Below are positions 39,417-49,958 of a stretch of 64,000 bases of DNA, one piece after another (positions within the stretch are counted from its first letter, which is position 1; each line of letters begins with the position of its first letter). The DNA comes from Rhodoferax sp. (lineage in GTDB: Bacteria > Pseudomonadota > Gammaproteobacteria > Burkholderiales > Burkholderiaceae_C). The stretch lies in contig VMTC01000107.1 of NCBI GenBank assembly GCA_013791765.1, positions 1 through 64,000 of the forward strand. The letters run 5' to 3'. Both the position numbers and the translations under genes were made by a program. Below the pieces are notes generated by a model. The model was given only the letters and a program-made list of their open reading frames with translations. It ran no database searches and had not been told where the DNA came from.

Positions 39417-40346
39417 TCAATATCCCCGTCCCCGATCAACCCGTCCGACGACCGACTCCCCGCGTTCCAGCGCCTCTATCTTGCCCGCGATCTGCGCGAT
39501 GCTGGTCGCGCGCAGGGTGCGGGCGGCGGTGTGCGGCGTGATCGTGATCTTGGGTTGCCGCCAAAACGGGTGATCCGGCGGCAGGGGCTCCACGCGGAAC
39601 ACGTCCAGCGTGGCGCCAGCGAGCTGACCACTGTCGAGCAGGGCGAGCAAATCCTCATCTACCAGATGAGCGCCACGCGCAACGTTGATGACGTAGCCAC
39701 CGGGGCGCAGGCGGCTCAAGGTGGCGAGATTCATGATGCCTTGGGTATCCAACGTGAGCGGCAGCAGATTGACCAGAACGCGGCTGGCCGCCAGAAAGTC
39801 GTCAAGTTGCGCCGGGCCACTGAAGCTACGCACGCCGTCCAGCGCCTTGGGTGAGCGGCTCCAGCCATTGACCGGGAATTCAAACTGGCTCAAAGCCCGC
39901 GCCACACGCTGACCCAGCACGCCCAGGCCCATGACCCCCACAGGAAAGTCAGCCCGCTTGCGCGGTTTGTGGGAGGTCCAATGACCCTGGCGGGTCTCGG
40001 CCTCATAGACATCGAACTCGCGAAAATGCCGGATGACCGCATGGCACACATACTCAGCCATCTGCACTGCCATGCCGGCATCGTCCAGGCGCACCACAGT
40101 GGCGTTGGGCGGCAGACGCAGCTTGAGCAAGGCGTCGACGCCGGCGCCAATGGCAAATACGCCCTTGAGTTGCGGCTGCTCGTCAAAGAACTGCTGCGGT
40201 GGCGCCCAGACCAGCGCGTAATCAGCGCGGCCGGCGCCGGGTTGCCAGAGCGCAACTTGAGCCTGCGGCAAAGCCGCACGCAGGCCCGCCAGCCAGGGCT
40301 CGGGCTCGGTGCCGGTGCAGCAAAAGGCGATACGCAATGATGGCAT
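39417..40346 (-). CDS. ghrA: Glyoxylate/hydroxypyruvate reductase A
   Basis: This 309-residue D-2-hydroxyacid dehydrogenase has the NAD(P)-binding motif VGVMGLGVLGQRVA near residue 135, the Arg of NVARGAHLVDEDLL near residue 222, TLDVFRVEPLP and the catalytic His of ITPHTAA near residue 270. It ends in VDRGRGY, the usual GhrA terminus. It reduces glyoxylate or hydroxypyruvate. The stop lies only two bases from the IS6-type element, yet the protein is complete. Confidence 0.88.
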   Translation of the reverse strand: MPSLRIAFCCTGTEPEPWLAGLRAALPQAQVALWQPGAGRADYALVWAPPQQFFDEQPQLKGVFAIGAGVDALLKLRLPPNATVVRLDDAGMAVQMAEYVCHAVIRHFREFDVYEAETRQGHWTSHKPRKRADFPVGVMGLGVLGQRVARALSQFEFPVNGWSRSPKALDGVRSFSGPAQLDDFLAASRVLVNLLPLTLDTQGIMNLATLSRLRPGGYVINVARGAHLVDEDLLALLDSGQLAGATLDVFRVEPLPPDHPFWRQPKITITPHTAARTLRATSIAQIAGKIEALERGESVVGRVDRGRGY

Positions 40347-40352
40347 CAGTGA

Positions 40353-40418
40353 TCTAAATTGAATAGCACTTCAGGCAATGGGGACGAGGGCTAGAGGCTG
40401 AAAACGTTCAAAATTTTG
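40353..40418 (+). repeat. Dispersed GGGCTAGAGGC-type repeat, copy 8
   Basis: This intergenic copy lies between ghrA and the carboxylase alpha gene: TTGAATAGCACTTCAGGCAA, then GAGGGCTAGAGGCTGAAAAC and a TTCAAAAT tail. Confidence 0.6.
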
Positions 40419-40420
40419 GT

Positions 40421-42451
40421 CTAAACTGGTGTCGCCACCAGCTTGAGCAGTTCGGCCCCTTCCACCACCTGATCGCCGGGCGCGTAGAGCAGTTCGGCCA
40501 CCACGCCATCCATCGGGGCGGCAATGGTGTGCTCCATCTTCATCGCGTCCATCACCGCCAGCGGCTGGCCTTTTTTAACAGCGTCACCGGCCTTGACCGC
40601 AAAGGACACCACTTTGCCCGGCATCGGCGCGGTCAAGCGTCCGCCTTCGACCTGGCTATCGCCAGCGTGCGCGAGGGTGTTAATTGCTATTATTTGTGTA
40701 GCGCCTTGCGCAGTAAAGACGTGGGCTACAGCCCCGTTTGTATACACACTGACAATCTGGCGCTGGGCTGCAAAGCGCACGTCGATGCCTTGGGTCAAGG
40801 CCGCAAACGAGAAGCCCCCCAACTCGCCCGCCACTGCCAGCTGCAACGCACCGTCGTGCAAGGTCGTGAGCTGCACGATCTGCACCTGGCCCTGAAACTC
40901 GTAGTCAAAACGCCGCGTGCTCGGTCCGTGCGAGCGCCAGCCGTCGCGCCGGGCCCAGGGGTCGAGCCAGCCGCTGCGCCCGGCCAGTTGCGCCTGCTCA
41001 GCCGCTTCTTGCAGCAAGCTGTGCGCGATGGCACTGGCCACCGCCAGCTTCAATCCCACTTTTTCCTGGTTGAACAACACCGCCTCTTCGCGCGGAATCA
41101 GCCCGGTGTCCAGATCCGCCTGCACAAAAGAGCGGCTCTGCGCCACGTTGCGCAAGAACTGCACGTTGGTGCTCAGACCCACAATGTGGGTCTGAGCCAG
41201 CGCGGTATCTAACCTGGAGAGCGCCTGTTCCCGGCTGTCGCCGTGCACGATCAGCTTGGCCACCATCGAATCGTAAAACGGGCTGATGGCATCGCCCTGG
41301 CGCACGCCGGAGTCCACGCGCACGCCACCCTGCCTGCGCTCAAAGGTCACGCAGTCGGGCAGACCATAGACCTGCAGCGTACCGGTGGCGGGCATGAAAT
41401 CTTTGTCCGGGTTTTCCGCGCAGATGCGCGCTTCGATCGCGTGGCCGGTAATTTTCAGCTGGTCCTGGCGCAGCGGCAGCGCCTCGCCCGAAGCCACACG
41501 CAGCTGCCACTCCACCAGGTCTTGGCCGGTGATGGCTTCCGTGACCGGGTGTTCCACCTGCAGGCGCGTGTTCATCTCCATAAAAAAGAATTCCATGGAA
41601 CCGTCCGGGCGCTGCTCGACGATGAACTCCACCGTGCCGGCGCCCACATAGTCCACCGCGCGGGCCGCCGCCACCGCCGCCTCGCCCATCTGCGCGCGCA
41701 GTTCGGGCGTCATGCCGGGCGCGGGCGCTTCTTCCAGCACCTTCTGGTGGCGGCGCTGCACCGAGCAGTCGCGCTCGAACAGGTAGACATAGTTGCCCAG
41801 CGTGTCGCCAAACACCTGAATCTCGATGTGGCGCGGGCGCTGCACGTATTTCTCCAACAGCACCGCGTCATTGCCAAAGCTGTTGACCGCTTCGCGCCGG
41901 CAGGAGGCCAGCGAGCCCGCAAACTCCGCCGAATTCGCCACCACCCGCATGCCCTTGCCACCGCCGCCCGCACTGGCCTTGATCAGCACCGGGTAGCCGA
42001 TGGCGTCGGCCTCGCGCTGCAACAGGGCCGGGTCCTGGTCAGCGCCGTGGTAGCCAGGCACCAAGGGCACCCCGGCCAGCCCCATCAGGCGCTTGGACTC
42101 GGCTTTGAGGCCCATCGCCAGAATGGCCGACGAGGGCGGTCCAATGAACACCAGACCGGCTTCAAGACAGGCGCGCGCAAACTCTTCGTTTTCACTCAGG
42201 AACCCATAGCCGGGGTGGATCGCTTGCGCCCCGGTGGCCCGGGCCGCTTCGATGATTTTTTCCCAGCGCAAGTAGCTGTCCTTGGGCGCGCTGGCGCCGA
42301 TGTAGACGGCCTCGTCACACACGCTGACGTGTTTGGCGCTGGCATCGGCATCGGAATAAACCGCCACCGTCTTGATGGCCATGCGGCGTGCGGTTGCGGC
42401 CACGCGGCACGCGATCTCGCCCCGATTAGCAATAAGAATTTTGTTAAACAT
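40421..42451 (-). CDS. mccA: Biotin-containing acyl-CoA carboxylase alpha subunit (methylcrotonyl-CoA carboxylase-like)
   Basis: This 676-residue protein combines biotin carboxylase (NRGEIACRVAATARR at the N-terminus, ASAGGGGKGMRVV near residue 160, EMNTRLQVEHPVTE near residue 290) with a C-terminal biotin carrier domain (VMDAMKMEHTI, biotinyl Lys near residue 640). With the beta subunit at 44.7-46.3 kb and the hydratase at 43.1 kb it would act in leucine/isovalerate breakdown. A dispersed repeat (40679-40740) lies in frame in the part between the two functional domains. The start overlaps the DUF4126 gene. Confidence 0.9.
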   Translation of the reverse strand: MFNKILIANRGEIACRVAATARRMAIKTVAVYSDADASAKHVSVCDEAVYIGASAPKDSYLRWEKIIEAARATGAQAIHPGYGFLSENEEFARACLEAGLVFIGPPSSAILAMGLKAESKRLMGLAGVPLVPGYHGADQDPALLQREADAIGYPVLIKASAGGGGKGMRVVANSAEFAGSLASCRREAVNSFGNDAVLLEKYVQRPRHIEIQVFGDTLGNYVYLFERDCSVQRRHQKVLEEAPAPGMTPELRAQMGEAAVAAARAVDYVGAGTVEFIVEQRPDGSMEFFFMEMNTRLQVEHPVTEAITGQDLVEWQLRVASGEALPLRQDQLKITGHAIEARICAENPDKDFMPATGTLQVYGLPDCVTFERRQGGVRVDSGVRQGDAISPFYDSMVAKLIVHGDSREQALSRLDTALAQTHIVGLSTNVQFLRNVAQSRSFVQADLDTGLIPREEAVLFNQEKVGLKLAVASAIAHSLLQEAAEQAQLAGRSGWLDPWARRDGWRSHGPSTRRFDYEFQGQVQIVQLTTLHDGALQLAVAGELGGFSFAALTQGIDVRFAAQRQIVSVYTNGAVAHVFTAQGATQIIAINTLAHAGDSQVEGGRLTAPMPGKVVSFAVKAGDAVKKGQPLAVMDAMKMEHTIAAPMDGVVAELLYAPGDQVVEGAELLKLVATPV
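40679..40740 (+). repeat. Dispersed GGGCTAGAGGC-type repeat, copy 4 (inside mccA)
   Basis: Plus strand: TTAATTGCTATTATTTGTG, then GCGCAGTA and GACGTGGGCTACAGCCCC. It is antisense to mccA and keeps its frame. Confidence 0.55.
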
Positions 42452-43121
42452 GTTTATCGCTCTTTGAAAAAGGAGACTTCAAGGTAAAGGCAGGCATCAC
42501 GCCAGGGTCTGGCTGGCCCCCAAAAATACGCGCAACGCGCGTCAGCAACTGGCGCAAGAAGCGCCAGCAGAGAATGATCAACCACACGCTCAGCGCCAAG
42601 ACCAAGGCCAGCAGCACCACAAACCACAGCGGGTGCGCAATCGCCAGCCACAAGCCCGCCGGCACTAGGCCATCTTCAAGCAGCGATGCGCCCACATTGC
42701 TGAACGGCTCCGGCGAGGTATTGATGGCGGCGCGCGTCGTGGCTTTGGTTGCAAAACTGGTGGCAGCCAGCGTCCCGCCCAGCAACGCGGCCACCAGCGC
42801 CATGACACCACTGTCGGCACTGAATACGCCGGCCGCGAGGGCTGCTCCGGCCGGGATGCGGATCACGCTGTGCACCACATCCCAGAGCGAATCCAGGCCG
42901 GGGATCTTGTCGGCAAAGAATTCGATGAACAGCATGAAGCCGCTGGCCCCCAGCACCACGGGATTGGCCAACAGATGCAGCCCGGGCGGTAATGCGAGCC
43001 AGCCCAAAGTGCCGGCCAGACCGGTCAAGAAAACCACCAGGTACAGGCGTACGCCGCTGGCCCAGCCCAGGGCACCGGCCAGCGCGATCAGTTGTGCGGT
43101 ATCGAGTGAGGGCATAGCCAT
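42444..43121 (-). CDS. DUF4126 membrane protein
   Basis: This 225-residue protein has about five hydrophobic helices (for example LIALAGALGWASGVRLYLVV near the start and a long one near residue 180). It contains the FIEFFADKIPGLDSLWD motif typical of DUF4126 proteins. Its function is not known. It starts four bases after the hydratase stop and overlaps the carboxylase start by eight bases, so it is embedded in the leucine-degradation operon. A second ATG two codons later is also possible. Confidence 0.82.
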   Translation of the reverse strand: MAMPSLDTAQLIALAGALGWASGVRLYLVVFLTGLAGTLGWLALPPGLHLLANPVVLGASGFMLFIEFFADKIPGLDSLWDVVHSVIRIPAGAALAAGVFSADSGVMALVAALLGGTLAATSFATKATTRAAINTSPEPFSNVGASLLEDGLVPAGLWLAIAHPLWFVVLLALVLALSVWLIILCWRFLRQLLTRVARIFGGQPDPGVMPAFTLKSPFSKSDKHV

Positions 43122-43125
43122 GGGC

Positions 43126-43905
43126 TCACAACAGCAGCCAAGCCGGCTTACGCTTTTGCAGGAAGGACTGCACGCCTTCTTTGCCCTCAAGGCTGGCGCG
43201 GATGCTGGCAATGCCTTCAACGGTCGTCGCAATCAGCGCGGCATCGATGTGCTGGCCGGCCACTTCGTTCAGCAAGGTTTTGCATTCGCGCACGGCGTTG
43301 GGGCTGGCATTGACCAGCGCATTTGTGATCTCTGCGAGCTTGTCGTCGAGGGCGTCAGCGGACACCACGGCATGCACAAAACCAATGCGCAGGGCCTCCA
43401 CCGCATCAAAACGCTCGGCCGTCAAAAAGTAACGGTGCGCGGCGCGTGCGCCCATGGCGCGGATCACATAGGGGCTGATGGTGGCCGGGTACAGACCGAG
43501 CTTGACTTCGCTCAAACAGTAGTGGGCCGTATCGACACTCACCGCCATGTCGCAGGCCGCCACCAGTCCCATGCCGCCAGCGTAGACGTCGCCCTGAATG
43601 CGCGCCACCGTGGGTTTGGGGCAGCTGTAGATCACGCGCAGCATCTCGGCCAGCTGCGCCGCATCCGCCAGGTTTTCGGCATGGGTGTAATCGGCCATGC
43701 GGCGCATCCAGTTCAGGTCGGCGCCGGCGCAAAAGGCCGGGCCTGAAGCGGCCAGCACGATGGCGCGCACTTGCGTGTCCTGACCCAGCTCGGTGAACGC
43801 TTGCGTGAGCTCGGCAATCACCTCGTCATTGAAGGCGTTGCGCACTTCCGGGCGGTTCAAAGTGACGGTGGCCAGCGGGCCGGTTTGAATGTTCAGTGTG
43901 GCCAT
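43126..43905 (-). CDS. Enoyl-CoA hydratase/isomerase, methylglutaconyl-CoA hydratase-like
   Basis: This 259-residue crotonase has the oxyanion-hole segment FCAGADLNWMRRMADYTHAE near residue 57 and GDVYAGGMGLVAACDMAVS near residue 105. The ADLNWMRRMADY form is typical of methylglutaconyl-CoA hydratases (LiuC), which act after methylcrotonyl-CoA carboxylase in leucine catabolism. The carboxylase subunits on both sides of it support this. Its start overlaps the end of vapC by 13 bases. Confidence 0.85.
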   Translation of the reverse strand: MATLNIQTGPLATVTLNRPEVRNAFNDEVIAELTQAFTELGQDTQVRAIVLAASGPAFCAGADLNWMRRMADYTHAENLADAAQLAEMLRVIYSCPKPTVARIQGDVYAGGMGLVAACDMAVSVDTAHYCLSEVKLGLYPATISPYVIRAMGARAAHRYFLTAERFDAVEALRIGFVHAVVSADALDDKLAEITNALVNASPNAVRECKTLLNEVAGQHIDAALIATTVEGIASIRASLEGKEGVQSFLQKRKPAWLLL

Positions 43906-44294
43906 GTTTTGAGTCCTTGCAGGGTTTGCATCACATCGAAATCGGCATCTCGGTGGAGCAAACTGTGGCCGTGCATGATGCAGTAACTGGCCAGCAGCAC
44001 GTCGATGGGGCTGGCGATGGTGTAGCCACGCTCGCGCAACGCCCGGTAATGCTCTGCAGCCATGAGCGCATTGTCCAATCCGCCTATATTGACTACCCTT
44101 GTACGTAGCAGCATCTCTTGCGCGTCACGCTGTGCCTTGGGTGAGTTGAAACCACGCAGCACTTCAAACACCACCAGATCAGCCACACCAAGTTCATCGT
44201 CTGCGCTCGCCAGCAAGGCGTCCAAATGCTCTGCCTGTGCGCTTTTGGTGCCCCGGAAATAGTCGATCCAGACGCTTGAATCAATCAGGATCAT
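43893..44294 (-). CDS. vapC: VapC-type PIN-domain toxin
   Basis: This 133-residue PIN ribonuclease has the acidic catalytic residues Asp5 in LIDSSVWIDYF, Glu in VFEVLRGF near residue 44, Asp in PIDVLLASYC near residue 98 and Asp in HRDADFD near residue 116, so it looks active. Its ATG overlaps the vapB stop (ATGA). It lies inside the leucine-degradation operon, and its 3' end overlaps the hydratase gene by 13 bases. Confidence 0.9.
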   Translation of the reverse strand: MILIDSSVWIDYFRGTKSAQAEHLDALLASADDELGVADLVVFEVLRGFNSPKAQRDAQEMLLRTRVVNIGGLDNALMAAEHYRALRERGYTIASPIDVLLASYCIMHGHSLLHRDADFDVMQTLQGLKTWPH

Positions 44295-44665
44295 GATTTG
44301 GACACTTTGCTGGCACGCTTGTGCGGGCGGGTCGACGCAGACGGTAAGGGCGGCACCGGGCTGTCAACCTTGTAGGCGGGGGCAGGCTCATGCACGGCGA
44401 GCTCGGCGCTGTCTTGCGGGTTGCCCGCGGCGTGATTGTTTTGCTCAGCTGCCAATTCAGCCGCACGCTCGGCACGGCGCTTTGCCCAGGCCTCGTCGGA
44501 GTCATCCCAAAACAAGGTGCCGCGTGCCGCGCGAATGGCTGCATAAGCATGGCGCCGTTTGATGAGTTGCAAGCCCGCCTCGACTGCCTCGCGCTTGGTT
44601 TTGAAGTCGCCCGAGGCCATGACGTAGTCCATGAGCTTGTCGTCGATGTCGATATTGGTTCGCAT
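44291..44665 (-). CDS. vapB: VapB-type antitoxin with long C-terminal tail
   Basis: This 124-residue protein starts with the VapB fold MRTNIDIDDKLMDYVMAS and TKREAVEAGLQLIKRR. The C-terminal half is longer than usual (typical VapB are 65-85 residues) and rich in Ala, Pro and Lys. It should bind VapC and repress the pair. GGAGAG before the ATG is a good ribosome site. A perfect 10-bp inverted repeat and a TATGAT -10 lie 15-44 bp upstream. Confidence 0.87.
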   Translation of the reverse strand: MRTNIDIDDKLMDYVMASGDFKTKREAVEAGLQLIKRRHAYAAIRAARGTLFWDDSDEAWAKRRAERAAELAAEQNNHAAGNPQDSAELAVHEPAPAYKVDSPVPPLPSASTRPHKRASKVSKS

Positions 44666-44679
44666 GTCGCTCTCCGCTA

Positions 44680-44709
44680 ATGTGTATGAAATACTCAAAT
44701 CATACACAT
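44680..44709 (-). promoter_or_regulatory. vapBC promoter with operator-like inverted repeat
   Basis: ATGTGTATGA and TCATACACAT form a perfect 10-bp inverted repeat with a 10-bp spacer. On the minus strand the first arm contains TATGAT, with TTGGAC 18 bp upstream as a -35, so the operator sits on the promoter. The end of mccB overlaps it by one base. Confidence 0.7.
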
Positions 44710-46331
44710 CACATGCGAAAAAGTCCAAAGCGGGTGTCTTCGATCGGCGCATTGCGGCTGGCAGACAGGCCCAGACCCAGCACGCGGCGGGTGTCGGCGG
44801 GGTCGATGATGCCGTCGTCCCACAAGCGCGCGGTGGCGAAATAAGGGTGGCCCTGCACTTCATACTGGTTGCGGATCGGCGCCTTGAAGGCTTCTTCTTC
44901 CTCTGCGCTCCATTGCCCGCCCTTGGCCTCAAGCCCGTCACGCCGCACCGTGGCGAGTACGCTGGCCGCCTGCTCGCCGCCCATGACGCTGATGCGCGCA
45001 TTCGGCCACATCCACAAGAAACGCGGGCTGAAGGCGCGTCCGCACATGCCGTAGTTGCCGGCACCAAAACTGCCGCCAATAATGACAGTGAATTTGGGCA
45101 CCGCGGCGGTCGCCACGGCCGTCACCATCTTGGCGCCGTTGCGGGCGATGCCTTCGTTTTCGTACTTGCGCCCGACCATGAAGCCGGTGATGTTCTGCAA
45201 GAACACCAGCGGAATCTTGCGCTGGCAGCAGAGCTCGATGAAGTGCGTGCCTTTCAGCGCCGACTCGCTGAACAGAATGCCGTTGTTGGCAATGATGCCC
45301 ACCGGCATGCCTTCGATATGGGCAAAGCCGGTGACCAGCGTGCTGCCATAACGCGGCTTGAACTCGTGAAACTCGGAGCCATCGACGATGCGGGCGATGA
45401 TTTCGCGCACGTCAAAGGGTTTGCGCGTGTCTGTCGGAATCACGCCGTAGAGCTCTTCAACTGCAAAATTAGGAGCTACTGACGCAAGCAGCGCGGGGGC
45501 TGGAGCCTTTATTTGATTCAAATGCGCGACGGCCTGACGCGCCAGCGCCAGCGCGTGCAGGTCGTTCTGTGCCAGGTGGTCGGCCACGCCCGAGAGGCGC
45601 GTGTGCACATCGCCACCGCCCAGGTCTTCGGCCGTGACGACCTCGCCCGTGGCGGCCTTCACCAGCGGCGGGCCACCCAGAAAAATGGTGCCCTGGTTCT
45701 TGACGATGATGGCTTCGTCGCTCATGGCCGGCACGTAGGCGCCGCCTGCCGTGCAACTGCCCATCACCACGGCAATCTGCGCAATGCCCTGCGCGCTCAT
45801 ATTGGCCTGGTTGAAGAAGATGCGGCCAAAGTGATCGCGATCGGGAAAGACCTCGTCCTGGTTCGGCAGATTGGCGCCGCCCGAATCCACCAGATAGACG
45901 CAGGGCAGACGGTTCTGCTGCGCGATCTCCTGCGCCCGCAGGTGCTTTTTGACCGTCATGGGGTAATAGGTGCCGCCTTTGACGGTGGCGTCGTTGCACA
46001 CGATCATGCAGTCCACGCCTTCGATGCGGCCAATGCCGCAGATCACACCGGCACAAGGCGCGCTGTCGCTGCCATCGCGGTCCGGGTAAAGCCCCAGCGC
46101 GGCCAAGGGCGAGAGTTCCAGAAACGGCGTGCCGGGGTCGAGCAGCATTTGCACGCGCTCGCGCGGCAGCAGCTTGCCGCGCCCGGTATGGCGGGCACGC
46201 GCCACCTCGCCACCGCCTAAAGCGGCACGCGCGGTCTGGGCGTTGAGGTCATCCACCAGCGCGCGCATGGCGGTCGCGTTGGCCTGGAAGTCCTTGGATC
46301 GGGCATTGAGTTTGGTGTCGAGAATCGGCAT
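44709..46331 (-). CDS. mccB: Acyl-CoA carboxylase carboxyltransferase subunit (methylcrotonyl-CoA carboxylase beta-like)
   Basis: This 540-residue carboxyltransferase has [18 protein letters not shown] near residue 122, the acyl-CoA oxyanion region [18 protein letters not shown] near residue 190 and the C-terminal [16 protein letters not shown] near residue 425 (carboxybiotin side). It pairs with the biotin-carrying subunit downstream. A dispersed repeat (45464-45522) sits in frame between the two crotonase-like halves. The order ligase, beta, vapBC, hydratase, DUF4126, alpha suggests one long operon, with vapBC having its own promoter. Confidence 0.9.
   Translation of the reverse strand: MPILDTKLNARSKDFQANATAMRALVDDLNAQTARAALGGGEVARARHTGRGKLLPRERVQMLLDPGTPFLELSPLAALGLYPDRDGSDSAPCAGVICGIGRIEGVDCMIVCNDATVKGGTYYPMTVKKHLRAQEIAQQNRLPCVYLVDSGGANLPNQDEVFPDRDHFGRIFFNQANMSAQGIAQIAVVMGSCTAGGAYVPAMSDEAIIVKNQGTIFLGGPPLVKAATGEVVTAEDLGGGDVHTRLSGVADHLAQNDLHALALARQAVAHLNQIKAPAPALLASVAPNFAVEELYGVIPTDTRKPFDVREIIARIVDGSEFHEFKPRYGSTLVTGFAHIEGMPVGIIANNGILFSESALKGTHFIELCCQRKIPLVFLQNITGFMVGRKYENEGIARNGAKMVTAVATAAVPKFTVIIGGSFGAGNYGMCGRAFSPRFLWMWPNARISVMGGEQAASVLATVRRDGLEAKGGQWSAEEEEAFKAPIRNQYEVQGHPYFATARLWDDGIIDPADTRRVLGLGLSASRNAPIEDTRFGLFRM
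45464..45522 (+). repeat. Dispersed GGGCTAGAGGC-type repeat, copy 5 (inside mccB)
   Basis: Plus strand: AATTAGGAGCTACTGACGC, then GCGGGGGCTGGAGCC and the tail TTTGATTCAAAT. It is antisense to mccB, in frame, and encodes [15 protein letters not shown] on the gene strand. Confidence 0.6.
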
Positions 46332-46341
46332 ATCAGGTCTT

Positions 46342-48078
<1,737 letters not shown>

Positions 48079-48201
48079 GGTAATTCCCCCAAATGGGCAC
48101 AAGCCCGGATAGCCATCGCAGTGACCAGCATAGCGCCTGGACGCATGCTGTGTGCGCCGTCAAGGTTGCAAATCGTGCCACACGGCCGCATACTCGAGCC
48201 C

Positions 48202-49263
48202 ATGCCTTTTCGCCTGCTGCCGCCCCTACTCGCCGCCGCCAATCTGAACGTCGGCCCGGCCGTCACGCCCATCGCCTTTGTCAATGCCATTGTGCAAGCC
48301 TACGTGCGCCAGCACCAAGACCCGGCGCAGGCGCTCGCGCTGGCACAAATTGCGCCAGCATCCCTGGTCGACCCGCTGGCTCGCATCACCGCCGCGCAGA
48401 TGGAACGCATCTCGGGCGCCGCCATGCAGGAGCTCGACGACGAGGCGCTGGGTTGGTTCAGCCGGCGCCTGCCCTGGGGCAGCTACGGCATGCTGGCGCG
48501 CGCCTCGATCAGCGCGCCCAGCCTGGGCCTGGCCTTGCAGCGCTGGTGCCGCCACCATGGGCTGCTGGCCGATGACATCCGCCTGCAACTGACGGTCACG
48601 GGCGACAGCGCCACCCTGCGGATCACTGAACAGCGCGATCTGGGCAACTTGCGCGAGTTCTGCCTGGTCTCGGTGCTGCGCAACATCCACGGCCTGGCCT
48701 GCTGGCTGATCGACTCGCGCATCCCCTTGCAGGGCGCGCAGTTTCCATTTGACGCACCCGGGCACCAAGATGTCTATGGCGTCCTGTTCTCCGGGCCGAC
48801 CACTTTCAATGCGGCCACCGCCGCGATCCGCTTTGACGCGCGCTACCTGGCGCTGGCGCTGCGTCGCGATGAGGTGGCGCTGCAGCAGATGCTCAAGCGG
48901 GCGCTTCCCCTGACCGTGCTGCAATACCGGCGCGACCGCCTGCTGGTGCAGCGCGTGCGCCAGGCGCTGCTGAGCCAGCCCGAGCAAAGCCGCAACGCCG
49001 ACGACCTGGCCGCGCTACTCAAACTCTCGCCGCGCACCCTGCACCGCCAGCTCAAGGAAGAAGACGCTTCGCTGCAAGCGCTGAAAGACGAGGTGCGCCA
49101 AAGCCACGCGCTGGCACTGCTGCTGCGCACCTCGCGCCCGATCAAGCAGGTGGCGCAAGGGGCCGGCTTTCAGAACGAAAAGAGCTTCATTCGGGCCTTT
49201 CGCGGCTGGACCGGCACCTCGCCGGCTGAGTTCCGGCGTGCGGGGGCACCAGCCAAGACCTGA
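48202..49263 (+). CDS. AraC-family regulator with arabinose-binding-like N-terminal domain
   Basis: This 353-residue regulator has a long N-terminal sensing part (residues about 1-230) and two C-terminal helix-turn-helix units: NADDLAALLKLSPRTLHRQL, then the AraC signature GFQNEKSFIRAFRGWTGTSP. The layout resembles OruR/ArgR-type AraC proteins. It reads away from the ligase-carboxylase operon and is its most likely regulator, sharing the 123-bp spacer. The signal is unknown. Confidence 0.88.
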   Translation: MPFRLLPPLLAAANLNVGPAVTPIAFVNAIVQAYVRQHQDPAQALALAQIAPASLVDPLARITAAQMERISGAAMQELDDEALGWFSRRLPWGSYGMLARASISAPSLGLALQRWCRHHGLLADDIRLQLTVTGDSATLRITEQRDLGNLREFCLVSVLRNIHGLACWLIDSRIPLQGAQFPFDAPGHQDVYGVLFSGPTTFNAATAAIRFDARYLALALRRDEVALQQMLKRALPLTVLQYRRDRLLVQRVRQALLSQPEQSRNADDLAALLKLSPRTLHRQLKEEDASLQALKDEVRQSHALALLLRTSRPIKQVAQGAGFQNEKSFIRAFRGWTGTSPAEFRRAGAPAKT

Positions 49264-49958
49264 AGTGCCGCCAGCAGCGGATTCTCTGCTATTGATTTTG
49301 TGGATAACTTCTGGCGCGCCGGCCAGGGCCGGACTCGTCGGGCCGACAGCGGCGCGCCTGGCAGGGCGGGGCACGGTCTGATTTTTCGACGCCGCTGCGC
49401 GCCCTGGTGCGTGCGCTTAACCGGTTCCGGCCGGTACTCCACAAATTTTGTGGATAACTTTGTGCAGCACCTCGGGGACAACCCCGCAAACCCTTGCTGG
49501 CTATGGGCTGCAACACGATGCTTGCTAAACAGGCAGGCGGTATAAGTCTTCCTCCAGAGGCCAAAATCGTCCCAATGCCTAGCAGAAAAACAGGCTCAAA
49601 GGAGCTTTGAAGAAAATATTCAAACTAAATTTGGCGCCACGCGCGTCACACAGCGCGCGTCTTGGAGAGGGTAAAAAGCCCGTCTCGCTGATGCACAAAT
49701 TCTGTGGACAACTTTGTGGACCAAGTGGCTGGAAAGCCGCCAAAGCCATAGCCGGTGCGGGCTGCGCGACGGCGCCCAAATAACAGGCAGGCCGGACGCG
49801 GGTTGGCGCAGTTCATTCGTGCATAACTTATTTTGATAGCTATATGCGCTTATTTCACGCGGGCTAGAGGCTGATTTTTCATATATTTAGGCGGCGACTT
49901 CAGGCATGTGTCGGATGTCGGCGATTTGCCTGATGCGGACATCCGAGGTGCCTGTCGC
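49264..49958. other. Gene-free stretch with DnaA-box-like sites
   Basis: These 695 bp lack a gene. Two perfect DnaA boxes (TGTGGATAA, the complement of TTATCCACA) lie at 49299-49307 and 49449-49457. A near copy (TGTGGACAA) is at 49703-49711. Each is set in a similar context ending AACTTTGTG or AACTTCTGG, and the second overlaps the palindrome CCACAAATTTTGTGG (49439-49453). Copy 6 of the short repeat lies at 49822-49888. The DNA may titrate DnaA or be part of a larger origin-like site. No dnaA or dnaN gene is near. Confidence 0.5.
49822..49888 (+). repeat. Dispersed GGGCTAGAGGC-type repeat, copy 6
   Basis: An intergenic copy close to the consensus: TTTTGATAGCTATATGCGC, then CGCGGGCTAGAGGCTGATTT. 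Confidence 0.65.
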
